DNA of 64,000 nt from Dichomitus squalens LYAD-421 SS1 (lineage: Eukaryota > Basidiomycota > Agaricomycetes > Polyporales > Polyporaceae), in NCBI RefSeq assembly GCF_000275845.1, contig NW_006766904.1, positions 1-64,000 on the forward strand, given 5' to 3'. Below, piece by piece: positions 23,291-34,720 of the stretch. The position numbers were made by a program, and so were the translations under genes. Numbering within the stretch: position 1 is the first letter of the stretch; the number at the start of each line of letters is the position of its first letter. A model generated the notes under the pieces. The model had not been told where the DNA came from. It saw nothing but the letters and a program-made list of their open reading frames with translations, and searched no databases.

Positions 23291-24775
23291 ATGTGCGGAC
23301 GGTTCGCGCTCGGTATTCCTGTAAGGACGCGCGGTGCATATCCCCGAGTCGCGACTGACGTGACGTCTGCGGGCAGCACGATGAAATCCAGCAGATGCAC
23401 GGCTACAATGTCCAGGTCGGGGAATGGGTCGGTCGGGACCAATTCGTACCGAGGTGAGGCGTTTGATGGCTCGAAGTGGATTGTGTTCGGATAAGCGTGG
23501 ACATACAGGTACAATGTGGCACCTCGGTCGCAAGCACCTGTGATCAGGCGGGCGGACGACGCGGGACAGGGCACAGCGAGCAGCTCGTCTGCACGCCGCA
23601 TGCCGTCGTTGGAAGGGAAGGAGACGGATGCGGGAGCCGTTGCAACAGCGGGAGAGACTGAGCCCGTGCAGGTGGTGATGCAGACGATGCGGTGGGGGCT
23701 GGTGCCGCACTATAGCAAGCACGAGGACGGGTCGCTGAAGACGATCAACGCGCGGTGCGAGGCGCTGATGGGAGAGGGGCGAGGGATGTGGGCGAGCATC
23801 AAGGGGAAGAAGCGGTGTGCGGTGGTGTGCCAAGGGTGGGCTGGAGATGCTGCTCTGTGTGTGTGCGAGCTGACACGATGTGCAGATATTACGAGTGGCT
23901 GAAGAAGGGAAAGGAGCGGCTGCCGCATCTGACGAAGGCAAAGGAGGACAGGCTGATGCTGCTGGCTGGCCTGTGGGATTGCGTGACGCTGGAAGGTATG
24001 GGCCGTCGGTGCAGATGGGACGTAGAGGCTGACGTGAGTACGAACAGGAAGCACGGAGCCGTTGTGGACGTTCGCGATCGTGACGACGGGGGCAAGCAAG
24101 GAGTTGAGGTGGCTGCACGAGCGGCAGCCTGTGATCCTGGCGGACGAACACGCGCTGTCCGTCTGGCTGGACACGTCGGGGGGCAGGTGGACGGGCGAGC
24201 TGAGCAGGCTCTGTGCGCCGTACTCGTCTGCAGAGCATCCCCTCCTATGGTCAGTCGCCCCGACGTCGGTGGAGAGGGCCGACAAGTCCGACGCTGACCA
24301 CCGCTGGTGACGACAGCTACGCAGTGCCCAAGGAAGTGGGCAAGATCGGGAACGACTCGCCCACCTTTGTGCAGCCGATCGCCGCCCGCAAGGACGGGAT
24401 CGAGGCCATGTTCGCCAAGCAGCTTCGAAAGGAACCGTCGACGCCTTCCCGCCCAAGCGCGCCCAAGCGGAGTCGATCGCCGAGTGACGTGCAGCAGACA
24501 GTCGCAGCCGCAAGCAAGAAGGCCAAGGCGGAGAAGCTGAACACGTGGGAGGACGACTCGGAGATCGAGTACGTCCACGATCCCAGAACGGACTCTGACC
24601 TGCCGTCGTCCGCGTCCACCCCAAAACGTGCCCGCCAGAGTCCAGCAAAGGTAACGAGCTCCCCTGACTACCTTTCTTCACCGCTCCCTTACTGTCTGTC
24701 TAGAACCAGAAGCCCAAAGTGGCGGACCCGCAAACGTCTTCAGCCAAGATTACGTCCTTCTTTCCCAAGAAGTAG
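23291..24775 (+). CDS. HMCES: HMCES/YedK-type SRAP protein (abasic-site DNA shield)
   Basis: SRAP proteins cross-link to abasic sites in single-stranded DNA through Cys2 and so protect replication forks. The start MCGRFALGIP gives the catalytic Cys at position 2 and confirms ATG 23291. Other SRAP motifs follow in order: VVMQTMRWGLVPHYSK, KTINARCEAL with the conserved Asn and Glu, RCAVVCQGYYEWLKKGKE (spliced), PHLTKAKEDRLMLLAGLWD, FAIVTTGASKELRWLHERQP with the active-site His, then VILADEHALSVWL. A basic/Pro-rich tail carries KRSRSP and KKAKAEK signals and ends SSAKITSFFPKK, which resembles a PCNA-interacting box. Introns lie near 23321-23377, 23452-23509, 23838-23884, 23997-24058, 24247-24312 and 24650-24702. 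Single-exon ORFs on the opposite strand are shadows. Confidence 0.9.
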
Positions 24776-26255
24776 CATTTGTCTGTACCTTGTTCACAGA
24801 ACGCCCGCCACCAGACCTCTTGCACCATGTGCTTGGTCTCCTGGGTATCAAGTCCGAACCCGATATGGTCGCTCCTACGAACGATGTTCACCCGCAATCC
24901 ATTGCGAAAAGCATCATGTACATTAAAACGTGTGGTCTACCTCAGAAATATTCGCCGCTAGCCTCGGCTTCATGAAGCTGGTAGCACAACACTTTTCGCG
25001 AGCCAAGTCACTGCGCCTAAAGATCACCGATCCTGCACCTTCAGACACCGAACGGTCGTCGCCTGACGTTCCGCTCCACGACCGTTCGCCACGCGCCTTC
25101 ATCTCCAAGTCGCTCGCGGGTTCCTGAGTTCATTCGACCCTGAGCCTGGCCGAACGTCGAGCCACCTCTCCCGGACTAGAGGCCCTCCTCTTCCGACTTG
25201 CGCGGATCCTTTGGCGGACGGCCGCGCCTGCCCGCCACGCGGTGCTGGTGGGCCAAACCCGTCGTCAGATCCCATGGGCCGTATGAAGCCTGGGCGCACT
25301 CCATAGAGCTCACCGTCTTCTTCCGGCCGCCTTTCCACTTGACGGCGGTGTCCAGCTGCAGCACCCCGTCTGCGTTCCGTTCGCGTCAGGGATCGCGCAG
25401 ACACAGTTCAGTATGGAGCTCTCCATGCGTGCGACGAGCGCCAAAGAAACATCAGCGCACCTCTCGTCCACGCCGGGGCAGCCCGAGTCGAAGCTTCCGC
25501 GCTGGAAGAACTCGATCGGGGCACCGCGTTCGCAGCCTCAGGATCGCCCACGTCTTGCAGTCCAACGACGTTCGCCTACCAGACGAGATCAGCGAGCGTG
25601 CCTGCACGCGCCCACGGATATGCTCACATCGTTCGCCATTTCCAACCGACCTGTTCACATGAGGGTAGCGGGCAGCAATGGTCGCAGTGCGATTGCAAGC
25701 CACGTTAACGCTGCCGGCATCGACCTCGCTACGAGCACTAGCGCGTCGCTTGGACAGAGTCGGCTTGCCAAAAGGAGCCATTCCTCAAACCGCCAACGTT
25801 GTCGACTCTCGGCCTTGGTCCGCGTCAAGGGGTACGTGCATCCGCAGCGCAAGCCGTTCTGGACATCCTGGACATCGGCTCACGAGCTTACAGAACTGTC
25901 CTACGGCCAGCTCACACAGCACACGAGGTGTGCTTCACGCGGCGTGCTTTCGGACTGGGCGGGCCACTTCAAGCGCTCAATTCATGTCTTTCACTGTCAT
26001 TGCGGTGGCCGGATCGGACGTGCACGTCCTGAGACGGTGACGTCGATTTGTCTCTGTCGTGTCCTCACATGTCTCTACCTACTATGTAATACATTTCTTT
26101 GTGTCGTCGAAACAGCACACGTCTTTTTTCTGCAAGCCGTGCAAGCCGTGCAAGCTCTCTGTGCGCGCGGTCAATCCCCCCCCCCCAAATCGCAAGCTGG
26201 GCAACCCCTCTGGTCGTCCCCATTTTATCATCACTGGACCCGCAAAAACCTCGCA
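24776..26255. other. Region with degraded transposase-like sequence, no intact gene
   Basis: About 1.5 kb. The first 300 bp includes the HMCES 3' UTR. At 25849-25945 the plus strand encodes a degraded copy of a segment seen intact at 27565-27660 (KPFWTSW...LSYGQLT then RCASRGV), so this is a relic of the same element. On the minus strand, 25364-25176 gives a short frame ending in an AT-hook-like GRRGRPPKDP, but with no supported upstream exons. A tandem GTGCAAGCC repeat lies at 26138-26155 and a C-run at 26177-26186. Confidence 0.45.
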
Positions 26256-27691
26256 ATGCCACCTACACGCAACTCCACTAAAGGACCATTCTACTGCCAT
26301 TGCCTGCAGCACTGCAGAGGCCAGCGGCGGGAGGTCTCGCGGAAAACATACGACGGCCACGCCTCGACCCGGCACGAACCACTCCGTCAGGGCACGCGCT
26401 CGCGGCCAGTGGCTCCGTGAAGACGACAGGCCAACCGTCCGCGAAGGGACGTAGGAGACAGCGCCGACGCACGCAAGAAAACGTAGGTGCCCTTACAACT
26501 CGTTGATCTCCTCATCTCATCCGACTCTCGTATCCGTCTAGCAGGCGCCGCGTGAGGGCGGGGGCCCGTCTTCTACAGGGGGCACTTGGATCCAATGCCC
26601 TGCCTCTATACGACTCGGGCGAAGACGCGCAGGAGTCGCCCGAGGTAGGTGTCACAACTTACACACACGGGAGTAGCGGTAACTCGAACGCGCTGACTAT
26701 AATATGCGCCGAGCTTGTACGGTGCATGTACATACATATATGCGCCGTACTAGCCCGGCGCATGATCGTCGGAAGCGCAGTGGTAAAGCCGTCAATCTGC
26801 GATGCGTCAGCCGGGTTCATGTGCGCATGCTACGCAGTCTTGCACTCTGCGAGCGTGCGGTTCTCGATTGCAAGGGGCCTCTCTTCATGCTTCGTCCTGC
26901 GACATTGGCCGACGAGCCGTGGTGGTTCTCCCCCGCATAGAACCATCCCTGTCCGTTTCCAGGACGCTCCGCCGGGATCACCACAATCGCGTTTGCCAGA
27001 GCCCGACGCCAGCGAGCCTCCCGCTCATGACCAGCCTCCGGCGGACGGCGAGGCGCAGGCGGACGACGAGCCCGAACACGGCCACCGTAGCCACGACGTC
27101 ACAGGGCCGCTGCCTGAGCCGACACCGGAGCCATCGAAACAGGCTGTGGCTCTCATCAACGCTCTGAAGGACGTCATCACCGCTCTGAAGAACGCATCGC
27201 TCGAGGGATCTCGCCTAGATCCTACGGCTGTACTTATGTAGATCGTATGCGTCACCCGCAGCGGGACGGGGATCTTCCGGACTTGACGGCCCCCCGAGAA
27301 TCGCGAGCTCCGGCTTGCGCTCCAGCTGTTCGTCATCAACGGGCATTCAGAAAGGTCGTCTCGCCTGGACACCGCGTCGATCGTGGAGGACTACGAGGGG
27401 AGGTTCCAGCTCCCGACTTACGAGGCGATGCAAAGACTGGTGCAAGAGCTCAGCGGCGTCGTCCCGATTGTCACCGCAATGTACCCGGAGACCAGCGTCG
27501 CCTACACGGAGTGTGGTCCACCTCGCTACGAGTGGAATCTCGGACGTCATGGGTACGCGCATACAGGGCATAAGCCGTTCTGGACCTTGACTGACAAGCT
27601 TATGGCTCTGTCCTACGGCCAGCTCACACGAATGCAGAGATGTGGTTCACGCGGCGTAGTCATCGGCTTCCGAATCATTGTTGGGAGCTGA
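26256..27691 (+). pseudogene. Plavaka-like (CACTA) transposase, N-terminal fragment
   Basis: Start MPPTRNSTKGPFYCHCLQHC is followed by RGQRREVSRKTYDGHASTRH, the small Cys/His knuckle with conserved V-S-R-x-T-x3-H found at the start of fungal Plavaka/KDZ-type transposases. Later exons give LYDSGEDAQESPE, an acidic/Pro region, NALKDVITALKNASLEGSRL, RELRLALQLFVINGHSE, and MQRLVQELSGVVPIVTAMYP followed by a remnant of the usual Cys-x2-Cys-x-Gly-x-PRY motif (here TECGPPRY, one Cys lost). The DDE core that should follow is absent; the frame ends at 27691 after a short unrelated tail. Splicing needs introns at about 26484-26540, 26646-26939 and 27239-27263. It looks like a truncated relic, possibly still transcribed. 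Confidence 0.55.
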
Positions 27692-28045
27692 GAATTGGGC
27701 GGGGCCGACTAGATCGTAAATGTACACGGTACTAGCAGTAGCGAGGGACTCGGAGAAAGAAACTGAGATGAGAGTGACTAGACAGAGAGAGACGTGAGGC
27801 ACACGAGACAGTGACAAGAGACGAGAGACATGACTAGCACAACTGCACGCACATGAACATGAACAGACAGATGAAACAATGGACACGAAGGAGAGAGGCA
27901 CGGGGGTAGGGGGTAGGGTAGAGGGAAGCGACAAGTGCGAAAACTTGAGGAACAAGCCCGAGAGCATCCGTAGGCTACGCAGCGACCACCGTATCCAGCG
28001 TCCACACTATCGCCACCAGCGACTATTCAGCATTAAACGCGCCGT
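27692..28045. other. Intergenic region, purine-rich
   Basis: About 350 bp with GAGA/GACA-rich low-complexity sequence on the plus strand (27740-27900). It includes the 3' UTR of the minus-strand DEF1 gene. No gene seen. Confidence 0.4.
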
Positions 28046-31000
28046 TCACTGCCAGTAGCCCTGCTGCTGCCTAGGCTGGTACGAGTAGAACGTGCTGCCG
28101 TCCGAGCCGCCCTGTGGGTAGCCCAGATGGCCCTGGGGGCCTTGGCTCTGAGGCTGCTGGCCTTGCTGGCCCTGCGGGACCGCGGCCTGGCTAGCGGCGT
28201 ACCTCTGCGCGTAAAAGCTGCCCTGGCCAGGCTGCTGGACGCCCCGTCCGCCCTGCGGGCCCTGTCCGACACCGCCCTGACCGACGCCGACGCCGCCAGC
28301 AACATCCTTCACACCGACGTTACCGCCGTACGGCTTGTACGCGTTTTCGGGAGAGCCCGCGGCAGCGCGCTGGCCGAGCGCACCTGGGGGACCGCTCGAA
28401 GGCGCAGAGGACTGGCCGAGACCCATGAAGCCCTGCATGCCCTGCGTGGTAGAGCCGTACAGGCTCTGATGCTTGCCGTACTCGCTCGACGGCAACCCAG
28501 AGGTGACGTTCACGTTCTGACCGACCGAGTGCTGGTGCTGGGCGTGGTGAGGCTGGTAGCCGCCGATGTCGTCGTACGCGCTGCTGGGATGCTGCTGGTG
28601 TTGGCCGTACAGGCTCTGGCCATAGGGGCTCTGAGGCTGGACAGAATTGGGGCCCTGCACTTGCTTCGCAGCAGGGCTGGGTGCAGACTGAGGTCCAGGG
28701 GGGCCCTGGAAGACAGTCGGGTACTTGACGAATGGTTGGGGGACAGTGTAGCCAGAGTTGTACGGCGAGCCGTAGTACTGGCTTTGAGGGTACGGCGGGT
28801 AGTAGTAAGGGAGCGGAGGCGGGTAGCCCTGCTGCGGGCCCTGGCTAGCATTCGGCTGTCCCTGCGAGCTCGTCTGGGACGAGGGTGCACCAGGGTGCTG
28901 CTGCGAGTTCTGGGCATTGGCGGGAGGAAGACCGGGTGCGGCGTGAGGCTGCTGGGAGCCGGGCAGCGTCTTGCCGAGATCGTCGTGCCCAAGGGCACTC
29001 CGGTTGCCAAAGCCCGTAGGACCAGAATACGAGTCGTAGAAGTTTCGCTGAGACTCGCCGTATCCATAATCGGCACCACCGAAGTTGCCGAGATGGGAGC
29101 CTTGGCCTTGATGCTGACCAAGCTGACCGAACGCGCCATATGGGCTGTCCTGACTCTGACCAGCAGGAGGCGTGGGGGAGTGGAAGTACGGAGCTTCAGG
29201 TTGACGGAAGTACGAAGAGGGTCCTCCAATGTTCTGGCCCTGTCCAACGGCCGTAGGCTGTTGCTGCTGCTGCTGCGAAGGGGCCGGAGCAGTGTGTTGC
29301 TGCTGAGACTGGACCTGATCAAGGTGAGTCGGCAAGACGTGCTGACCGAATGAGTGGTGAGCTTGGCTTTGTGTCTGATGCGTCTGGTGACTAGCAAGCG
29401 AAGGCTGTGATTGCTGGGAGTAGGGCGAAATGGCGGAGTTGGCGGAGCTCGAAGGCAGCGAAGAGGGGGTCGTCAGGGAAGGCTGAGTGAGGGAGGGGGG
29501 AAGAGTGGATTGCTGCGTCTGCTGGGATACAGCAGGCAGCTGTGATACCTGCTGAGGCTGAGAAGACTGTTGCGATGGCTGGGAGATGGACGACTGGAAA
29601 AGGGGAGCGGAGGGAAGAGATGTCTGCGATGGCGGCGAGGTGATTGGTGCAGCAGGTTCCTGCGGTTGCACGACGGGAGCGGGTGCAGGTTCGGGGGCAA
29701 CAGGTTGAGGAGCCTTCTGCTCCGCCGGAGATGGTTCCTGTCTGTATCTACACCGTGAGTAGTTTCAAATATGAAGCACGAGTGGGGACGTACGCGGGGG
29801 CATCGAAGTCTTCACCACCAAGGCTTAAGCTTCCGAACTGCATGCCGATCTTCTCAACACCCGAACCGAAACTGGCAGGGAGGACAACGGGCTGGTCCGT
29901 CGTCTTGAATTTCGGATTCGCCCTGTGCGGGGCAGGCGTGGGCCTAGTCGATACGGAAGGAGTGAGGGGTTTGGGAGGGAGAGCAGCCGGCGATTCAGGC
30001 GCAGGAGGTTGCACGACACCCGGGGAAATTGCAGCAGACACACGATCTGGCACCGGTTCCTCTTCGGAGATAGCCTCGGGCTGGGCAGGCTTGGCCTCCT
30101 CTGGAGCAGCAGGAGCGGAGACAGACTCGGCTTGCCGTGCGGGACGAGGCTCGTCATCCCATGTCGGTGCCTGTACTGTTGTAGGCTCCTCCCATCCCGT
30201 GGAGGTAGCGACAGGGTCTTCGACCTCTGGCGGAGGCGTGGGCTCAGGTTGTTGCACAGGCGCAGGAGGGGGACTGGGAACAGAGACAGGCGCAGGCTGG
30301 GGAGCAGGTGCGGGGGGTGTCGGTTTCTCTTGTTTCCTAGAGACGGCATATGGCATCAGTGTCTCAACGTTGAAGTGACCGCGAAACCTACCGTGCGATT
30401 TGCGCCCATGAAAGCTTCGATGTGGCTGGAGTGCTCACTACCTTCGCTGTGTTGTGTGTAGGCGCTTGAGCGGGCGCAGGCACGGCAATAGAGTGCGCGG
30501 CAGGAGGAGCTGCAGCACTTGGTGCAGTACCGTTGATGGCTGCAGTATCGCCTCCCCAAGTGGCAGGGGTGCTGGAGGACCATGCAGACGCTTCAGGATC
30601 AGCCTCGGTGGCGTCTCCGTTGACAGGAACGGGATTGGCAGGTTCAGCAGCTGCTGCATCCTTGGGGTTCTGGCCAGAGACGGGGGCCTTGGCACGATGA
30701 CCATTGACCTCATGGTGAGCACCGCGCGCACCTGCGCCCCGAGCGGCGCCGCCGCGGGGACCGCCCCTAGCAGCACGACCACCCCGACCACCACGGAATT
30801 CGCCTCGTTCTCTGCCAGCAGGTTCCTTGGAGTAGGAGGAGGTTGACGAGGGCTTTTTGTCCTTCTTGCGAGTCACAGAGCCCCACTGCACCGCATGGCC
30901 TGGACGAGGGTGAATGAGGTGGGCGTCAGACGAGAGGAGACGCGTGGAAGGAGACGCACCCTCGATGATCCTGGTGGACGCAAGCTCAACATCTCCACTA

Positions 31001-31192
31001 ACCTCAGCTAAAAGCGACTGGAGATCTAAGAAGGCCAGATGAGCGATGGGAGATGATGAGGTATAGAAGTGACGTACCGTCGTATGACCATGAAGGAAAG
31101 GCTTCCTGGAGCTGTTTTGCTTGTGCACGGTACCTGTCTGAGGGCGAGTCTGATTGGGGCTGCGCCGAGCGGAAGTTGGAGGACTTGTACAT
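28046..31192 (-). CDS. DEF1: DEF1-like RNA polymerase II degradation factor (CUE domain, Q-rich tail)
   Basis: Def1 helps ubiquitinate and remove stalled RNA polymerase II. The start is ATG 31192 (MYKSSNFRSAQPQSDSPSDR), and exon 1 ends at 31078. The N-terminus forms a ubiquitin-binding CUE domain across the first intron: LQEAFPSWSYDDLQSLLAEV then DVELASTRIIEG. Next come HAVQWGSVTRKKDKK, an RGG-like tract (RGGRGGRAARGGPRGG), SKLSWAQIAR, a long Pro/Glu-rich part and VEKIGMQFGSLSLGGEDFD. The last 540 residues are Gln/Pro/Ser/Tyr-rich (including a QQQQQQ run), as in the prion-like, proteolytically processed tail of yeast Def1. Introns after SWSYD, after RIIEG, after AQIAR and after DAPAY splice in frame. 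Large plus-strand ORFs over the Q-rich part are shadows. Confidence 0.85.
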
Positions 31193-31536
31193 GGTGAGCG
31201 GAGCAGACGTCGGCGGGAACGCTTTTTTTCTGCAACGAGACTGAAAGGGCGAAGAGGAAGGAACGCGGTGAGGGTGTGTGTGCGCTAATGGCTGCGCCCG
31301 CGCCATTTTCGGAGGGCGTTATCCGACCCTATTCAGACTTATCCTTCCCTTCCTGGGGACTTGTCTGCGCAAATGTCCCAGGGAAAGTGCTGTGCCTTGC
31401 CTCGGGCGTCGGTCGCAGTCGCATCAATTGCCAGTGCCCCTCCAGTTCCACCGACTCCGTCCTCGCCAGCCCTCTCCCCGTTCTCTACCCTACCTCTCGC
31501 CGTGCAGAGCATTCCCAGCCTCTCTGCACCGCAGGC
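31193..31536. promoter_or_regulatory. Divergent promoter region, DEF1 / dual-specificity phosphatase
   Basis: About 340 bp between opposed starts. The phosphatase frame stays open upstream to 31276, but those codons look like leader sequence, so the region is treated as promoter and UTR. Confidence 0.45.
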
Positions 31537-33970
31537 ATGCCTCCCTCTAAGGGCCGCCCGCCAAATCTTCGCTTACAGACAAACGCCGAGAAGCACCCCG
31601 CCCAGTCCAATACTATCATTGAGCTCGCGACTCCGGTCGACCAGATAGACGAGGACGATCTCCTTCAACTCTCCTCTCCTTCCACCGAGTCCTCTGACTC
31701 TCCCACAGAGTATCAGTCTACACTTGAGGAAGACTCCGACCCCAACTCGGATGACATCTCCAAGGACCTCGCTATACTCGAGAAGCTCCGGAGGAGCGTA
31801 CAGAAGAACTTGAAGCTACGGCCCATACGTTCTTCCAACTCCAGTCTGCGCGTTCAGAACCAGGACGCCTCTCCCTTCAGCTCTTCCTGGCAAGATGTCA
31901 AGGATACTCGATCACCCAGCCCCAGCTCCAGTGCGAGCCCGGCAAGTGTCTACTATACTCCTACCTCCGCCCTCTACGCCGATTCCGACGACTGGAGATC
32001 TTCGTCTTCCGATTCGTCAACATATCATGGCATCGACGCCGCCCTCCTCGTTGCACGTCTCTCCTCCCCGACGCGCCCGATACTCATAGATACCCGTCCC
32101 ACGACTGCCTACCTGGCGAACCGTATCGAACACAGCGTGAATATCCCCACGATCCCCTCCCTCATTCTCAAACGTTCAAAGAAGCCTAATGGCGCCCTCC
32201 ATGACATCTCTGCTCTTCGCCAGTGGATCACGACCGACGAGGGCAAGCAACTGTGGGATGGAGTCATGAGCAGCGGTGACTGGGATGGCGATGTCATTGT
32301 ATACGACGACCGCATGGACGATCGTGACAGGACAAACCCACAAGCTACCGCGTGGGTCCTGCTCAGCTTGGTAGAACCTTTGTTGGAGCACGGTACGATC
32401 GACTACCTCCAGGGTGGCTTCTCTACCGCGCAGCGCCATCCGTACCTCAGGCAGCGCATAGTCTCCGACAGCACCAAGGAGGAGCGTCAGTCCACCAAAA
32501 CGCAGAAAGCCAATGGTAAACTTGGCGGCGGTCTTTTCCACCTGGACATCTCAGTCACAACTCGTCCCCGCGATCTTCCCGAGCTCGAGCGATCCGCCGT
32601 GTCTCCAAAACCTATGATGCCTGCAGCCATCACCCCCTGGCATGATGCATCTGACCACACTGCACCATCCCCCGCGCCATCTCAGCTCAGCTTCTCGCGA
32701 CCGCCACCCCCTCGTCGCCCAAGCGTTCCCACCTTACGCAAATTGGACACCAAGTCTGCAGAGCGTCTGAATGCCAACCTCCCTAAGCTGCAGATGCCGC
32801 ACAAGTCTGCCACACTCGCAGCACCTCCAACGGGGAATGGCCTCCGCTCGAGGTCCCGCTCACCCTCTCACCTCCGCCTCGACCTACCTCCACTTTCACC
32901 GCCAGGATCCGCACGGCTTCTCTCCGTGTCCCCAAATCACTCTTCAGAATTCCTGCCGCCGCCATCACCCTCATGGGGTCAGCCAAGCACGCCTCGCATG
33001 CTGCACTCCCCATCAACACCCATATCACGATCTCCCTCCACCGCTCGCCCAGAATCATCACAACCTCCCACCACGGAAGAGCCATTCCCCGTCTTTAGTG
33101 TCTCCACCATCCTCCCAAACTTCCTCTTCCTTGGCCCTGAGGTGACAACTGAGGAGCATGTCGAAGAGCTGCTCTCGCTAGGCGTGAAGCGTATCTTGAA
33201 TATCGCAGCAGAATGTGACGACGATCATGGCTTGCGCCTACGTGAGCGCTTTGAACGATACATTCGCATACCGATGCGCGATACGGTTGAAGAGGATAAC
33301 ATCACGCGTGGTGTTCGTGATGTGTGCGAGCATCTCGGTCAGTAATGGTCTTACGCAGATCCCCCCCTCTCTCCATAGTTCTGACGCTTTATGTCATGCA
33401 GATGACGCGCGGCTTCATTCCTCCCCTACCTACGTCCATTGCAAAGCGGGCAAGTCGCGTTCAGTCACCGCTGTCATGGCGTATCTTATCCATGCCAATC
33501 ACTGGACGCTTGGACGGGCGTACTCCTTTGTGCTTGAGCGCCGCAAGGGCATATCACCCAATATCGGCTTCGTGTCAGAACTCATGACCTTCGAGGAACA
33601 GGAGCTCGGCGGGAAGTCCATTGGTGTGGTCAAGATGTCCGGTGGGGAGGGTGAGGGTGCAGCTGCCGAAGGAGACGGCGCTAGTGGCCCGGGCGGTGGG
33701 ACAAACTACCAGGTCGCATTGGGCGGGCGTCGCCCGCAGCACATTCGGGAGAGTCTGCCACCCCTCTTCTCTTTGCCTCACTCCTTCGCAGGTGTCAGCG
33801 GACCTCCGGTCCTGGACGCTGCACAGATCGGAGACGCTGCACAGGAGGTGGAGATCAAGGATGCGGCAGGACGCTATCGCCACGCACGACGCGCACCTGT
33901 CGACGAAGCCACCCTCCAGCCGATGCGCCGTGTCAGTAAAGCGGGCCTAGAGAGTGCAGCGTACGTATGA
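31537..33970 (+). CDS. Dual-specificity protein phosphatase with rhodanese-like domain (MAPK-phosphatase type)
   Basis: Removes phosphate from Tyr and Thr/Ser of target kinases, probably MAP kinases. I chose the ATG at 31537 (MPPSKGRPPNLRLQ); the frame is open further up, but with leader-like sequence. A rhodanese-like (CH2) fold runs from about residue 165 (LLVARLSSPTRPILIDTRPT, AYLANRIEHSVNIPTIPSLI) to LQGGFSTAQRHPYLR. Its loop reads VIVYDDRMDDRD, without the catalytic Cys, so it is a docking module. A Pro/Ser-rich linker leads to the phosphatase domain (FPVFSVSTILPNFLFLGPEV, RILNIAAECDDD, HCKAGKSRSVTAVMAYLIHA). The last piece is the HCxxGxxR catalytic loop. One intron (33341-33401) splits it. 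The family resembles yeast Msg5 and fission yeast Pmp1 by domain order. Confidence 0.88.
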
Positions 33971-34710
33971 CCCCTCGATCGAAGACGAGTAATTTGTCTT
34001 CGCGGAGCACACCGGCCCTACGCCCGATAATGCCTACTGGCAGATTACCGCAGCTAGTTAGCTAAGTCCAAGTCGTTCATTCTCGGTGTACTTATGGGTG
34101 CTTATTCTGAGTGGCCCTTCCACGTCTCTTCGGCAGTCTTTTTCGCGCATATGCTCGTCCCTTTGTCAACCTGGCTTGGTACACGGTGTTTTAATCCATC
34201 GACGCCCCCTCTCTTTGTCTCATCCTTCCGTTCATATCACTCCAGCTTGTCCGTCTCGCTAGTAGTTACCCGCAGTCTCTGGCAACCGCACATAGTTCTA
34301 GGAAGGTCCTGTATATATCGTCTGCCATCCTGACACCATGTACATACCACGACACGCATACTATACCTCAGACTCTGATCTGATCTCAATATATCAAGGG
34401 GAAACGACTCAATGGGGACGATTGGAGGCCGTCCAGCTTGTTACAGCCCACCAGGAAGGGTGTTCAATAATCACCCGCCGGAGATATCGATCCGCATCGA
34501 ACCAGCGTCCCGGAAACCGGTTGTTTCCGCGGGCTCCAGTCTATATAGTTTGAGTCGTAGTTGAGTAGTAGTAGTAGTAGTATGTCCCAGGATTCATGAA
34601 TAACTCTTGGAAAGCCGTTCGTGGCTCAGGAGTGATGCGAATAGCCTCATGCTTCACACCGCAACGTTATGACCCTGCTTCGTGACTGGTGTATTTCTAG
34701 TGGATGGTCT
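33971..34710. other. Intergenic region between the phosphatase gene and the 926-bp element
   Basis: About 740 bp with the phosphatase 3' UTR. It includes a TAG trinucleotide microsatellite at 34561-34581. No gene or further repeat recognised. Confidence 0.4.
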
Positions 34711-34720
34711 ATCTCGAATC

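Noticed and set aside
23258..24681. Large minus-strand ORFs opposite HMCES
   Set aside because: The plus strand splices into a complete SRAP protein with catalytic residues; the minus frames are Arg/Pro/Ser-rich without domains.
25413..26420. 335-codon plus-strand ORF
   Set aside because: It crosses the degraded relic and the start of the Plavaka-like fragment in the wrong frame for both; composition is noncoding-like.
28127..29353. 408-codon plus-strand ORF over the DEF1 tail
   Set aside because: Leu/Arg/Ala-rich shadow of the Gln/Pro-rich coding strand; no domain or independent signal.
31276..31536. N-terminal extension of the phosphatase ORF
   Set aside because: Sequence looks like leader DNA and lies in the short divergent promoter; the ATG at 31537 starts typical protein.
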